A DNA stretch of 64,000 nucleotides from Streptomyces sp. TRM49041 (GCF_008271805.1 NZ_VSRY01000152.1:1-64000); one strand, 5' to 3'; shown: positions 50,433 through 59,589, numbered from the stretch's first letter. Numbers and translations: made by a program. The notes: generated by a model not told the origin, from the letters alone.

Positions 50433-51638
50433 ATGAAGCAGGCAGCATCGAGGGATGCGGCCGTGGTCACGCCGTGGTATCCGACACGGGAGTTGCCTTT
50501 CCGGGGATCGTTCGTCTACGACATGGTGGCCGCGACGGCGCCCGGCTGCGACAGCCTCACGGTCTACCACGGCGACCCCTGGGTCGCCGCGATGGACGCG
50601 GGCACCGCGCAGACGGTCGAGGAGGCCAACGCCAAGCTGATGGTCCGCGCCGCGCACCGCGTACCCACCGTCGGCGGCGCCGAACTCGTCCACTACCCCG
50701 TCACGACACCGCGCGGCCAGCTCTACGGCGCCCAGGCCCGCAACCACGAACGGCACCTGCGCAACGTGCTCGGCGGCAAGCCCATCGACGCGCCCGTGGT
50801 CCACGCCCATGTGGGACTGCCCAGCGGCTGGGCGGCGGTCCAGAACGCCCGTCCCGACGCCAGGGTCTTCGTGACCGAACACTCGTCGTTCCTGGACAAG
50901 GTCTTCCAGGACCCCGAGGCCGTCGAGCTGTACGACGAACTCGTGGACAGGGTGACCGGCTTCCTGGTCGTCGGCGACCCCGTCACCGAAATCGTCGAGC
51001 GGCAGTTCCCGCACCACGCCGGGAAGATACTGCGCATCCCGAACCCGGTCTCCTTCGACCTCCCGCGCAGCGAGCCCGTGAAGGACCTGCGCAGCTGGCT
51101 GTATCTGGGCGGCATCCTGGAGAACAAGGGCGTTCACTGGCTCGTCGAGGCGTTCGCCCAGTGCCACGCGGAAGACCCCTCCCTCACCCTCACGATGGCG
51201 GGCGAGGGTGCGCTGCGCCGCCCGCTCACCGAGCGTGTCGCCGAACTCGGGCTGAGCGACGCCGTGAAGCTGCCCGGTTCCATTCCGCACGATCAGGCGC
51301 TGGAACTGATGCGCAGCCACGACCTGATGGTGCACCCTAGCCGCTACGAGACGTTCGGCATGACCATCGTCGAGGGTGTCGCCGCCGGTATGCCGGTACT
51401 GGTGACCCGCTGCGGCGGTCCCGAGAAGACGCTCGCCGGGATTGAGGACGCGGCGGGCGAACTCATCGACGTGGAAGAGAACGCGGAGTCGATCAGCGAG
51501 GGCTTCCGGCGTCTGCGCGCCCGCTTCCTCGACGGCGGACTGGACCTCGACCACGCCCAGGCGAAGCTGGCGGCCGAATACGGCTACGAGGCCGTGGCCC
51601 AGGCGCACCACCGACTCTGGTTCCCCGACTCCCTGTGA
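50433..51638 (+). CDS. Family 4 glycosyltransferase
   Basis: 401 residues, GT-B fold. It begins AAVVTPWYPTRELPFRGSFV; VVHAHVGLPSGW and FVTEHSSFLDKVF lie in the acceptor domain, and WLYLGGILENKGVHWLVEAF and HPSRYETFGMTIVEGVAAGMPVL (E-x7-E motif) in the donor domain. It is clearly paralogous to the middle of the minus-strand fused protein at 53763-56021. AAGGAAG precedes the ATG. The next gene, 9 bp downstream, encodes the accessory domain that is fused in the paralogue. Confidence 0.92.
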   Translation: MKQAASRDAAVVTPWYPTRELPFRGSFVYDMVAATAPGCDSLTVYHGDPWVAAMDAGTAQTVEEANAKLMVRAAHRVPTVGGAELVHYPVTTPRGQLYGAQARNHERHLRNVLGGKPIDAPVVHAHVGLPSGWAAVQNARPDARVFVTEHSSFLDKVFQDPEAVELYDELVDRVTGFLVVGDPVTEIVERQFPHHAGKILRIPNPVSFDLPRSEPVKDLRSWLYLGGILENKGVHWLVEAFAQCHAEDPSLTLTMAGEGALRRPLTERVAELGLSDAVKLPGSIPHDQALELMRSHDLMVHPSRYETFGMTIVEGVAAGMPVLVTRCGGPEKTLAGIEDAAGELIDVEENAESISEGFRRLRARFLDGGLDLDHAQAKLAAEYGYEAVAQAHHRLWFPDSL

Positions 51639-51647
51639 TGGAGTGAC

Positions 51648-52220
51648 ATGCAGGTACTGTTCCTGGCCCTTGGCGCCTCGCGCAAGCGGGCCGTGGTCGA
51701 AGAGTCCGGCGCCGTCGCGGCGGCCGGCGGCCGGGCGGTCGTCCTGGTCGGCCAGAAGCAGCCCTGGGCGGCCCAGTCGTTCGCGCCGGGCGTCGAGCTG
51801 ATGACGCTCGCGGACCTGGAGGCCCGGCACCTGCCACGCCGCCTCGAACGCGCAGTGCTCTACCAGGGCCCCCGCCGCGTCGCGGGCGTGGTCGGCCGCG
51901 GCCGGCTCGGCGCCAGGACGAAGAAGGCCCTCAAGGCGTACGAGAAGCGGGTCGCCGGCCGGGTGCACCGCAGGCTGTTCATGCCGCTGCACCGCAGGGT
52001 GTGGCCCACGGCGGCGGCCCGGATGGTCGGCCGCTGCTTCGGCGAGCGGGGCGGCCCCGAACTCGTCGTCGTCGCCGACGCCCTGTCGATGCGCCGCGCG
52101 GTGGAGCTCATGGAGGCCTGGCACGCGGACGGCCGGGGAACCCCGCGCGTCTGCTACAGCGTCGACTCCGTCGTACCGTCCCCCGCCGCCGTGTCTCCGC
52201 AGCCCTCAGCCGCTCGCTGA
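51648..52220 (+). CDS. Stand-alone accessory domain related to glycosyltransferase termini
   Basis: 190 residues, no known family. VLFLALGASRKRAVVEESGAVAAAGGRAVVLVGQKQPW, a short segment ending in LPRRLERAVLYQGPRRV, a basic helical stretch and FGERGGPELVVVADALSMRRAVEL give a small Rossmann-like alternation. The same order of motifs appears in the last ~190 residues of the fused glycosyltransferase at 53763-56021 (VVLALTPAKPRRIVDF..LVTAQAP..PRAERFLVYRAPRAV). It lies 9 bp after a GT4 gene and 17 bp before another transferase, so the three should be co-expressed. The role is unknown, perhaps as a regulatory or acceptor-binding subunit. Confidence 0.7.
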   Translation: MQVLFLALGASRKRAVVEESGAVAAAGGRAVVLVGQKQPWAAQSFAPGVELMTLADLEARHLPRRLERAVLYQGPRRVAGVVGRGRLGARTKKALKAYEKRVAGRVHRRLFMPLHRRVWPTAAARMVGRCFGERGGPELVVVADALSMRRAVELMEAWHADGRGTPRVCYSVDSVVPSPAAVSPQPSAAR

Positions 52221-52237
52221 CCAACCGAGGAAGACTG

Positions 52238-53692
52238 ATGAAGAACCGTAGCGAACGGCGCCCCCGTGTGCTCTACCTGGCGTTCTACTTCCCCCCGTCG
52301 CGGGCGAGCGGTGTCTACCGCGCGCGGGCGACGGCCAACCACCTGGTGGAGAAGGGCTGGGACGTCACGGTCTGTGCCGCCCCGCTCGACTTCCTCTACA
52401 ACGTGATCGGCTCCGTCGACGAGGAGCTTTCGAAGACCGTCGACCCGAGCATCCGTGTCGAGCGCCCGTCGCTCAACCAGTACACGTGGCAGCAGGACCT
52501 GCGCGACTACAGCTGGCTGCGCCGCAGCTTCCCGCTGATGGCCAAGCGTGTCTACCAGTTCAGCCAGACGAAGCTCTTCCCCGAGCGCTACTCGTCCTGG
52601 GCCTGGGCCTCCGTCACGCGTGCGCTGAAGCTGCACGCCAAGGAGCGCTTCGATGTCGTGATCGCCACCGGCAACCCGTTCGCCTCGTTCGGTGCCGCCT
52701 GGCTGTTCAACAAGCTCACAGGCGTCCCGTACGTCATGGACTACCGCGACTCCTGGACGCTGGACCTCTTCCACGACGAGCCGGCCTTCCCCGAGGGGCA
52801 CATCGCCTGGGCGTGGGAGAAGCGCATGCTGGGCAAGGCGTCCGCGTCCGTCTTCGTCAACGAGGCCCTGCGCGGCTGGCACGCCGAGCGGTACCCGGAG
52901 GTGGCCGACCGCATGATGGTCGTGCCCAACGGGTGGGACGCGGACGTGCTGCCGAAGGTGGTCGAGGAGGTGGCGGGTGAGGCCGCCGCGGACTCCGCCG
53001 CCGAGGCCCCCGAGACCGCCGAGGCCCTCGCGACCGCTGAGGGCGCCGAGGCCCCGGAGACCGCTGATGCCGCCGAGTCGTCGGGGCAGCGCGCCCCGCT
53101 GAAGTTCACATACCTCGGCACGCTCACGGCCAAGCAGCCGGTGGAGGAGATGGCCGAGGCGTTCAGGATCGCCAGGCGCCACCCGGACCTCGCCGACGCC
53201 GAGCTGCAGATCCATGGCCACCTGGGCTTCTTCAAGAACAGCCCGGGCACCCTCAAGGCCCGTCTCGGCCTCCAGGACGGCCCGCGCGCCGAGGGCGTCG
53301 AGGACACCGGTCTGCGCTACTGCGGCCCAGTCTCCAAGACCGAGGTCGGCCGGGTCTACGAGGACGCCGACGTCCTGGTCTTCCTGGCGGGCGGCGGCAA
53401 GTACGTCACGTCCGGAAAGATCTTCGAGTACATGGCGTTCGGGCACCCGATCGTCTCCGTGCACCAGCCGGGCATCGCCGCGCAGGACGTGCTCGACGGG
53501 TACCCGCTGTGGTTCAACGCCGACAGCCTCGACGTCGAGGAGCTGGCCGCGTCGATGGTCGCCGCGGGCAAGGCGGCGCGCGATCTGACTCCGGACCAGC
53601 GGGAGACGGCGCGGCGCCACGCGGACACGTACACGCGCGAGGCGACGCTGATCCCGTTCGAGCAGCGCCTGCGGGAGATCGTCGGCCGCTGA
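52238..53692 (+). CDS. Glycosyltransferase (GT4/GT-B type) with inter-domain linker
   Basis: 484 residues. The N-terminal domain (VLYLAFYFPPSRASGVYRARATANHLVEKGWDVTV, DVVIATGNPFASFGAAWLFNKLTGVPYVMDYRDSW) and the C-terminal donor domain (KFTYLGTLTAKQPVEEMAEAF, FLAGGGKYVTSGKIFEYMAFGHPIVS) are joined by ~45 residues of Ala/Glu/Thr repeats (about 245-290), an unusual insert that would hold the two lobes flexibly. The ATG at 52238 has CGAGGAAG upstream. It is the last + strand gene of the cluster, closed by a 22-bp hairpin. Confidence 0.88.
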   Translation: MKNRSERRPRVLYLAFYFPPSRASGVYRARATANHLVEKGWDVTVCAAPLDFLYNVIGSVDEELSKTVDPSIRVERPSLNQYTWQQDLRDYSWLRRSFPLMAKRVYQFSQTKLFPERYSSWAWASVTRALKLHAKERFDVVIATGNPFASFGAAWLFNKLTGVPYVMDYRDSWTLDLFHDEPAFPEGHIAWAWEKRMLGKASASVFVNEALRGWHAERYPEVADRMMVVPNGWDADVLPKVVEEVAGEAAADSAAEAPETAEALATAEGAEAPETADAAESSGQRAPLKFTYLGTLTAKQPVEEMAEAFRIARRHPDLADAELQIHGHLGFFKNSPGTLKARLGLQDGPRAEGVEDTGLRYCGPVSKTEVGRVYEDADVLVFLAGGGKYVTSGKIFEYMAFGHPIVSVHQPGIAAQDVLDGYPLWFNADSLDVEELAASMVAAGKAARDLTPDQRETARRHADTYTREATLIPFEQRLREIVGR

Positions 53693-53711
53693 GGCGGCGC
53701 GCGTACCGGGG

Positions 53712-53759
53712 CATGAGCAAGGGCCCTGACCGGGGAACCGGTCAGGGCCCTTGCTCATG
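53712..53759. terminator. Bidirectional terminator at the centre of the cluster
   Basis: 22-bp perfect inverted repeat (53712-53733 with 53738-53759, loop ggaa) between two convergent glycosyltransferase genes; it serves both operons. Confidence 0.9.
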
Positions 53760-53762
53760 GCA

Positions 53763-56021
53763 TCACTTGGGCTCGTAGACGCTGCGGTCCAGGCTCGCGG
53801 TGACCTTGAGGTGCGGGTGGGACTTGGCCCACTTCCAGCCGGTCACCGTGGAGTTGATGTCGCTGACGAAGACGTGGTCCACCAGGTCCAGGCGCAGCTC
53901 CGGAAGTACCCGGCGCTTGGCGATCCGGGCGAACAGCTGCGGCCTGACCTCCTTGTAGCCGCGGTTGAAGACCTTCTTGTGGAAGGCGTTGGCGACCTTG
54001 GTGTGGGCTCGCTGCACGGTCGCGACGGCCAGCTCGGGGCCGATCGCCTCACGGTTCTTCGCGGCGATCCGGCGCGCGCGGCGCAGTACGGCGCGGGGGG
54101 CGCGGTAGACGAGGAACCGCTCGGCACGCGGGATACGGAGCTTCTTCTCGGCGTCCCCGACGCTGACGACGGGCACGCTCGCGTCGAGATCCAGGCGCTC
54201 CCAGAGCGCGGGGGCCTGGGCGGTGACGAGGGTGACCTCGACGCCCTTCTCGACCAGGTGGTTCGTGAAGTCGACGATGCGGCGCGGCTTCGCCGGGGTG
54301 AGCGCGAGGACGACGGCACGGCCGACGGGCTCGCCCTGCTCGCGCGCGGTGGTCTCCGCCACGCTGACCGGCCGGGCCTCCGGCTCGCCCTCGGGGACGA
54401 CTGCCTCGTCGGGCCGGTCGACGTCATCCGCTTCGGCGGCCGGCGCGGACGGTACGGGCGGCAGGGCACCCCCGTACACGGCGAGGAGCTGCTTGGCGAC
54501 GGCCTCGTAGCCGACCCGGTCCTCGATGACCTTGCGGGCGTGCGGCAGGTCCAGCTCACCGGTGTGCTCGCGGAGCCTCCGGTACGCGTCGGCGATGACC
54601 TGCGGGTCGTCGCTGACGTCCATAAGCGCTCCGGCGACCGACTCGAGGCCGGCCATCGTCTCCTCGGGGCCGCCACTGCGGGTGGCGAGCACGGGGAGAC
54701 CGGACGCGATCGCCTCGACGACCGTCATCCCGAACGTCTCCTGCTTGCTCGCGTGCACCAGCAGGTCGTACTCGTGCATCAGCGGACCGACGGCCTCGGG
54801 CGCGACGGGCGGGAGGATACGGAAGCGGTCGCCCAGGCCCAGTTCGGCACCGCGGGCGCGCAGCTCCTCCTCGCAGGCGCCGTGCCCGACCATGGTGAGC
54901 GTGGCGCGGGGCTCCTCGGCGGCGATGAGCGCGAAGCCCTCCAGGAGCTCCTTGACGCCCTTCGGCTGGAGGAGCCGGCCGATGTACAGCCAGCGCAGCA
55001 GCTCGGGGGAGCGCTCGGGGCCGGGTGTGAAACGGTCGAGGGCGATCGCGTTGGGCACGACGCCGACCTTGTCCGCGTGCTCCGGGTAGCGCTGGACGAT
55101 CTGCTCGCGCAGCACCGAGCTGACGCACATGACCGCGTCGACGCGCTCCAGCATCTCGGCGTAGAGCCGCTCGGCGGGGCCCTGCGCGAACACCTTGTCG
55201 AGGAAGGAGGAGTGCTCGGTCACCACGATGCGGGCGTCGGGGCGGGCGAGCCGGGTGGCCAGCACACCGCCGTAGACACCGGTGTGGGCGTGCACGACCG
55301 GCGCCTCGATCCGCCCGGTGGGCAGGGCGCTGCGCAGCGCGTCGGTCTGGGCGTCCACCCAGGGCGCGTAGTACTTGCGGTGGACGAGCGGCACGGCGAC
55401 GCGGAGGAGGGTGCCCTCGTCGGTGTCCAGGACATGGCCCAGGGCGGCGCGCTCCTGGAGGCGGTCGACGGTGACCCGGATCGCGTCGTTGAGCGGGGCG
55501 GACGCGCGGCCGGACCAGTCCTCGGTGTGGAGGACCGTGACGCGGTCGAAGTGCCCGGCCACGGCGGAGGTCGCCGCCTGGACGAACGACCCGGCGTACG
55601 GGTTGTTCGGAGAGGGGTACCAAGGGGTGAGGACGGCCAGGTCGGCGGGCTCGACGGCGCGCCCGGCGCCGTGCGGCTCCAGCCGCAGCTCGATGCCCGG
55701 CCGGCGGCGCTGCGCGATCCAGGCCACCGGCAGCGCCTGGGCGTCACCCGCGATGACCGTGTCCGCCTGGGCGAACGGCCCGGACCTGGCGCCGGCGAGC
55801 TTCTTGGCCGGGGCCCACGCGGAGCCGTCCTTGTCCGGGGCGATGCGGACGACGTCCACGCCGTCCAGCCGGCCCAGCTCCTCCAGCGCCTCGCGCCACT
55901 CGGGAGCGTCCAGCACCACCAGGGAGACCCGGGACCCCGAGGACGCGAGCTCCTTCACCTGCTCGCGTGCCGCCCGTACTCGGTATGTGCCAAGCGCGAG
56001 ATAGAGCACGTGGCTGTTCAT
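53763..56021 (-). CDS. Large family 4 glycosyltransferase with N- and C-terminal accessory domains
   Basis: 752 residues in three parts. Residues 1-~125: a small alpha/beta domain (VLYLALGTYRVRAAREQVKELASSGSRVSLVVLD). Residues ~128-530: a GT4 core (VLTPWYPSPNNPYAGSFVQ, VVHAHTGVYGG, VTEHSSFLDKVF, SKQETFGMTVVEAIASGLPVLATRSGG). Residues ~560-752: a second accessory domain related to the stand-alone protein at 51648-52220. The core is ~40-50% alike by eye to the GT4 at 50433-51638. This is an apparent fusion of genes that are separate on the other strand. The ATG at 56021 has AAGGGAT upstream. It is the last gene of the minus-strand operon. Confidence 0.88.
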   Translation of the reverse strand: MNSHVLYLALGTYRVRAAREQVKELASSGSRVSLVVLDAPEWREALEELGRLDGVDVVRIAPDKDGSAWAPAKKLAGARSGPFAQADTVIAGDAQALPVAWIAQRRRPGIELRLEPHGAGRAVEPADLAVLTPWYPSPNNPYAGSFVQAATSAVAGHFDRVTVLHTEDWSGRASAPLNDAIRVTVDRLQERAALGHVLDTDEGTLLRVAVPLVHRKYYAPWVDAQTDALRSALPTGRIEAPVVHAHTGVYGGVLATRLARPDARIVVTEHSSFLDKVFAQGPAERLYAEMLERVDAVMCVSSVLREQIVQRYPEHADKVGVVPNAIALDRFTPGPERSPELLRWLYIGRLLQPKGVKELLEGFALIAAEEPRATLTMVGHGACEEELRARGAELGLGDRFRILPPVAPEAVGPLMHEYDLLVHASKQETFGMTVVEAIASGLPVLATRSGGPEETMAGLESVAGALMDVSDDPQVIADAYRRLREHTGELDLPHARKVIEDRVGYEAVAKQLLAVYGGALPPVPSAPAAEADDVDRPDEAVVPEGEPEARPVSVAETTAREQGEPVGRAVVLALTPAKPRRIVDFTNHLVEKGVEVTLVTAQAPALWERLDLDASVPVVSVGDAEKKLRIPRAERFLVYRAPRAVLRRARRIAAKNREAIGPELAVATVQRAHTKVANAFHKKVFNRGYKEVRPQLFARIAKRRVLPELRLDLVDHVFVSDINSTVTGWKWAKSHPHLKVTASLDRSVYEPK

Positions 56022-56162
56022 CTGGATCCCTTCGCCCTTTCACCTGCACGCCGCGCACCCGTGCGGCGGAAGATTCCCCACGGGGTTCGTACGGAGATAC
56101 AGCGCGGCGGCACCACCCTACCGAAGGGGGTGCGCCCTCCCGGCACACGGCCGGGTCCGCCG

Positions 56163-56765
56163 TCAGCCCTCGCGTTCGGCGAGCACGCCGTCCTTCTCGT
56201 CGTACAGGGCACCCGTCTGCGGGCACTCCCAGACACCCTCTTCACCGGCCCGCTCGACCAGCCGCACACCGGCCCGGCCGACCCAGCCGATCCGGCGCGC
56301 CGGAACACCCACGACGAGCGCGAAGTCCGGCACGTCCCGGGTGACGACGGCACCCGCGGCGACCATCGCCCAGCGCCCGACGCGCACGGGCGCCACACAC
56401 ACGGACCGCGCCCCGAGCGACGCGCCCTCGGCGACCCTGACGCCCACGGCCTCCCAGTCGCCACCGCGCTTCTGCTTGCCCTCGGGGTCGACGGAGCGCG
56501 GGTTGTGGTCGTTGGTGAGCACCACGGCGGGCCCGACGAACACCCCGTCACCCAGCTCCGCGGGCTCGTAGACGAGTGCGTAGTTCTGCAGCTTGACGTT
56601 GTCGCCGATCCGCACCCCGGTACCGACGTACGCGCCGCGCCCGACCACGCACCCTTCCCCGAGCCGGGCGTTCTCCCGGATCTGCGCGAGCTCCCAGACG
56701 CTGCTCCCGGCCCCGATCTCGGCGGTCTCGTCGACCTGGGCGGTGGGCTGGACCCTGTAGTTCAC
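56163..56765 (-). CDS. Left-handed beta-helix N-acetyltransferase (WbpD/WlbB-like)
   Basis: A 200-residue hexapeptide-repeat acyltransferase: repeats from IGAGSSVWELAQIRENARLGEGCVVGRGAYVGTGVRIGDNVKLQNYALVYEPAELGDGVFVGPAVVLTNDHNPRSVDPEG onward. N-D-H-N-P-R contains the catalytic-type histidine of the WlbB/WbpD group, which acetylate UDP-2-acetamido-3-amino-glucuronate with acetyl-CoA. The C-terminal VWECPQTGALYDEKDG with a single cysteine is a rubredoxin-like tail remnant. The GTG at 56765 gives MNYRVQPTAQVDETAEIG, the normal N-terminus. It supplies the missing step of the di-N-acetyl uronic acid pathway started on the other strand. Confidence 0.88.
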   Translation of the reverse strand: MNYRVQPTAQVDETAEIGAGSSVWELAQIRENARLGEGCVVGRGAYVGTGVRIGDNVKLQNYALVYEPAELGDGVFVGPAVVLTNDHNPRSVDPEGKQKRGGDWEAVGVRVAEGASLGARSVCVAPVRVGRWAMVAAGAVVTRDVPDFALVVGVPARRIGWVGRAGVRLVERAGEEGVWECPQTGALYDEKDGVLAEREG

Positions 56766-56847
56766 TCTGCTGTCTCTTTCGGGGGACGGCGGAAGTCTTC
56801 GACGGCTGAGCATACGCGGACGGGGGACGCGGTTCCCGCCGCCCGGC

Positions 56848-58095
56848 TCACGGGGAGTGGGGCCAGACGAGCATGAGGTGGACACCGTACGCGGTGGAGA
56901 GGGCGACCGCGGTCCCGAGCAGCGTGTACATGGTCGACGGCCGGGCCGCCGCGAGGGCGCGCGCCGCGGGTATGAGCAGGGGGAAGGCGGGCAGCAGGAA
57001 GCGGGCCTTGGAGTGGAAGTACCCGGCGCCGCCCACGGCGATGAGCAGCAGCACACCGGCGTAGATCAGCAGGACGGCGGGCTGGCGCTGCTGCACGCAG
57101 ATGACGAACATCACCACGGCGGCGACGACGGTCGCGGCGCCGACGACGCTGTTGAGGTTGACCGGCAGCTTCAGGAAGATGTCCGCGATCCGGTGGAGGG
57201 TGAAGCTGCCGCCGTCGAAGGTGCTGCCCCACTTCTCCTGCACCTCGAAGTAGCCGCGCCAGTCACCCGCGCGGTGACCGACCCACGCGAACCAGGCGAA
57301 CCATCCCAGCGGCGCGACGAGAATCGCGGCCAGGAGCGGCCCCGTACGGTCGAGGCGTCGCTCCGGGCCCGGCGTCGCGCGGCGGGAGGCGAACAGCGCC
57401 CAGAGGGCGGCGATGACCACGGCGGCGACGACGGCCGACCCGGAGGGCCGGGTGAGGCCCGCGAGTGACGCCAGCACTCCGGCGGCGGCCCAGCGGTGGC
57501 TGAGCGCCGCGTACAGCGACCAGGCGCACAGGGCGGTGAAGACCGGCTCGGTGTACGCCATCGACTCGACCATGGCGTGCGGGGCGATACCCCACAGGAC
57601 GGTGGCGACGACGGCCGCGCGGTGCCCGGCCACCCGCTCCACGACGGCGTAGACGCCCCACGCGGCCAGCAGTGCGGCCACGGCGGCGACAGCCCATGCC
57701 ACATGCCCGGCGGGCAGTGGCAGGACCGCGGAGCCGCCGCGTATCAGCGCCGGGTACAGCGGGAAGAACGCGTACTTGCACAGCTCGCCCTGGACGGTGC
57801 AGGCACCGGTCATGGGGGCCGCGTAGCCGTACTCGGCTATGTGGGTGTAGAAGACCGCGTCGTACTTGGCCGTCAGCATCGTGCCGAGGCCCGGCCCGTC
57901 GTCGCCCGCGCGCAGGGCCACTGCGGCCACACCGAGGCCGCGTACGACGACGTACGCCAGGAGGGCCGGCCAGGCGCGCGCGGCGGCACTCCGCAGACGG
58001 GAGAGAAACGTTTCTGTCGCGGGTGCGTGGCGTCGGTGGGTCCGGCCGGAGGGGCGGGCGGGCGCCTGGGCCGGCTCGGTGCGCAGTGGGGGCAT
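56848..58095 (-). CDS. PIG-V-like integral membrane mannosyltransferase
   Basis: 415 residues with about ten transmembrane helices after a Pro/Arg-rich cytoplasmic N-terminus. The first loop carries YDAVFYTHIAEYGY, the D-containing motif of GT-C/PIG-V enzymes; FFPLYPALIRG, YTEPVFTALCAWSL and GLTRPSG follow in the usual order. Such enzymes use polyprenyl-phosphate-mannose as donor. The gene encoding that donor's synthase lies 27 bp upstream in the same operon. Substrate assignment is inference from that pairing. Confidence 0.85.
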   Translation of the reverse strand: MPPLRTEPAQAPARPSGRTHRRHAPATETFLSRLRSAAARAWPALLAYVVVRGLGVAAVALRAGDDGPGLGTMLTAKYDAVFYTHIAEYGYAAPMTGACTVQGELCKYAFFPLYPALIRGGSAVLPLPAGHVAWAVAAVAALLAAWGVYAVVERVAGHRAAVVATVLWGIAPHAMVESMAYTEPVFTALCAWSLYAALSHRWAAAGVLASLAGLTRPSGSAVVAAVVIAALWALFASRRATPGPERRLDRTGPLLAAILVAPLGWFAWFAWVGHRAGDWRGYFEVQEKWGSTFDGGSFTLHRIADIFLKLPVNLNSVVGAATVVAAVVMFVICVQQRQPAVLLIYAGVLLLIAVGGAGYFHSKARFLLPAFPLLIPAARALAAARPSTMYTLLGTAVALSTAYGVHLMLVWPHSP

Positions 58096-58122
58096 GGGAG
58101 CTTCTCGGCTGGAAGGGGCGGC

Positions 58123-58893
58123 TCAGCGGCGTCCGGGGAGCAGGCGGCCGAGGCGGTGCCCGACCCCCCAGGCGGTGACCCGCCACAGGGCCTCGACCAC
58201 GATGGCCCGGCTCATCTTGCTGTCGCCGCGCTCGCGTTCGACGAATGTGATCGGGACCTCGACGACCCGGAAGCCGGCCTTCGCGGTGCGCCACGCCAGG
58301 TCGACCTGGAAGCAGTACCCCTGGGAGGCGACCCGTTCCATGCCGAGACCCTCCAGGGTCTGTCGGCGGAACGCCCGGTAGCCGCCGGTCACGTCCTTGA
58401 TCGGCACGCCGAGGAGGGTGCGGGAGTAGAGGCTGCCGCCGCGGGACAGGAACTCGCGGGACTTCGGCCAGTTCACGACCTTCCCGCCGGGTACCCAGCG
58501 CGAGCCGAGCACGAGGTCGGCGCCGTCGAGGGCGGCCAGCAGCCGGGGCAGTTCCTCCGGCTGGTGCGAGCCGTCGGCGTCCATCTCGACGAGCACGTCG
58601 TAACTCCGCTCGATACCCCACCGGAAGCCCGCGAGGTAGGCGGCGCCGAGTCCCTCCTTGCCGGCGCGGTGCAGGACGTGGGTGTGGTCGTCGGAGGCGG
58701 CGAGCTCGTCGGCGATCTTGCCGGTGCCGTCGGGGCTGTTGTCGTCGGCGACGAGGACGTGCGCCTCCGGGACGGCGGACCGTACACGGGACACGATCGC
58801 TTCGACGTTGTCGGCCTCGTTGTAGGTCGGAATGATCACCAGAATCGATTCCGCAGGGCTGGAGCCCTGGGCCCGCCGCTCGTTGATGTTCAC
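58123..58893 (-). CDS. Polyprenol-phosphate-mannose synthase-like GT2
   Basis: A 256-residue GT-A transferase. VIIPTYNEADNVEAIVSRV, ADDNSPDGTGKIADEL (nucleotide binding), DVLVEMDADGSHQPEEL (DxD-type metal site) and GSRWVPGGKVVNWP are those of the DPM1/Ppm1 catalytic domain. No membrane domain is attached, unlike mycobacterial two-domain Ppm1. It should transfer mannose from GDP-Man to polyprenyl phosphate on the inner membrane face. The GTG at 58893 has AAGG 5 nt upstream. It is the first gene of the minus-strand operon (DPM, PIG-V, acetyltransferase, GT4). Confidence 0.9.
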   Translation of the reverse strand: MNINERRAQGSSPAESILVIIPTYNEADNVEAIVSRVRSAVPEAHVLVADDNSPDGTGKIADELAASDDHTHVLHRAGKEGLGAAYLAGFRWGIERSYDVLVEMDADGSHQPEELPRLLAALDGADLVLGSRWVPGGKVVNWPKSREFLSRGGSLYSRTLLGVPIKDVTGGYRAFRRQTLEGLGMERVASQGYCFQVDLAWRTAKAGFRVVEVPITFVERERGDSKMSRAIVVEALWRVTAWGVGHRLGRLLPGRR

Positions 58894-59151
58894 TGCACCT
58901 TCACCCTCGGGATGCCGCCGGCGGGTCGGACGGCCGCGCGGTTTCCCGAAGCATACGGCGTCTCTGTGCTGGTCAGGGGGGTAGGGCGGGATGTCCGTGT
59001 TGGGTGTGAAGTACCACCGCCCGTGAACTACCTGTGATGGAGCTGTGACCGTCCAGTTATGGTCATGTCGGATATGTGATCTTGAGCCGTTGTCTGACGA
59101 CGCGTCAAAGTCGGCCAGGTTATGACAGATTCATTCGGGTGGGGAACACAC

Positions 59152-59513
59152 ATGTCCAGCGCAGGAAGGACCTGGCGGCGCAGCGCCGCCGGGATCGCGA
59201 CAGCGGCATGTCTCGCACTGGGACTGGGGGCGGGATCCGCACAACCTGCGGCAGCTGCCGGCACCTGTGCAGGAGGTCCATACCGAACGTGTCCGACGGC
59301 GCGGAGGCCGGTGACCAGTTCGGCTTCTCCTTCTCCGTGTACGACGCCAACAAGGACGGCTGCAGCGATCTGGCCGTCGGTATTCCGTACGAGGACGTCG
59401 GCACGGTTCCCGACGCGGGCCTCGTGCACTTGATCTTCGGCTCCACGGCGGGGATCGGCCAGGGCGCGGCGGACAAGGGATTCCAGGCAGGGCGGGGCGC
59501 TTTCTGTGGCTGA
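59152..59513 (+). pseudogene. Truncated, frameshifted FG-GAP repeat secreted protein
   Basis: From the ATG at 59152, a clear signal peptide is encoded (TWRRSAAGIATAACLALGLGAGSAQPAAAAG). The continuation of homology is in another frame: NVSDGAEAGDQFGFSFSVYDANKDGCSDLAVGIPYEDVGTVPDAGLVHLIFGS, one FG-GAP/integrin-alpha-like unit with the calcium loop DANKDGCSD. A frameshift lies between about 59260 and 59300. The reading ends at 59513 after only one unit, where full-length relatives have several. It is therefore a dead gene and marks a recombination boundary. Confidence 0.75.
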
Positions 59514-59589
59514 GGCCCACGCCGGGACTGGTCAGCTGGCCAAGGACGGGGGCGCGACCGTCCGCGCTCGGTCGTAAAGGTCCCGTGCG

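Noticed and set aside
53751..56876. Plus-strand 1041-codon frame opposite the large glycosyltransferase
   Set aside because: The opposite strand encodes a coherent GT4 protein; this frame has only Asp/Val/Gly-rich filler.
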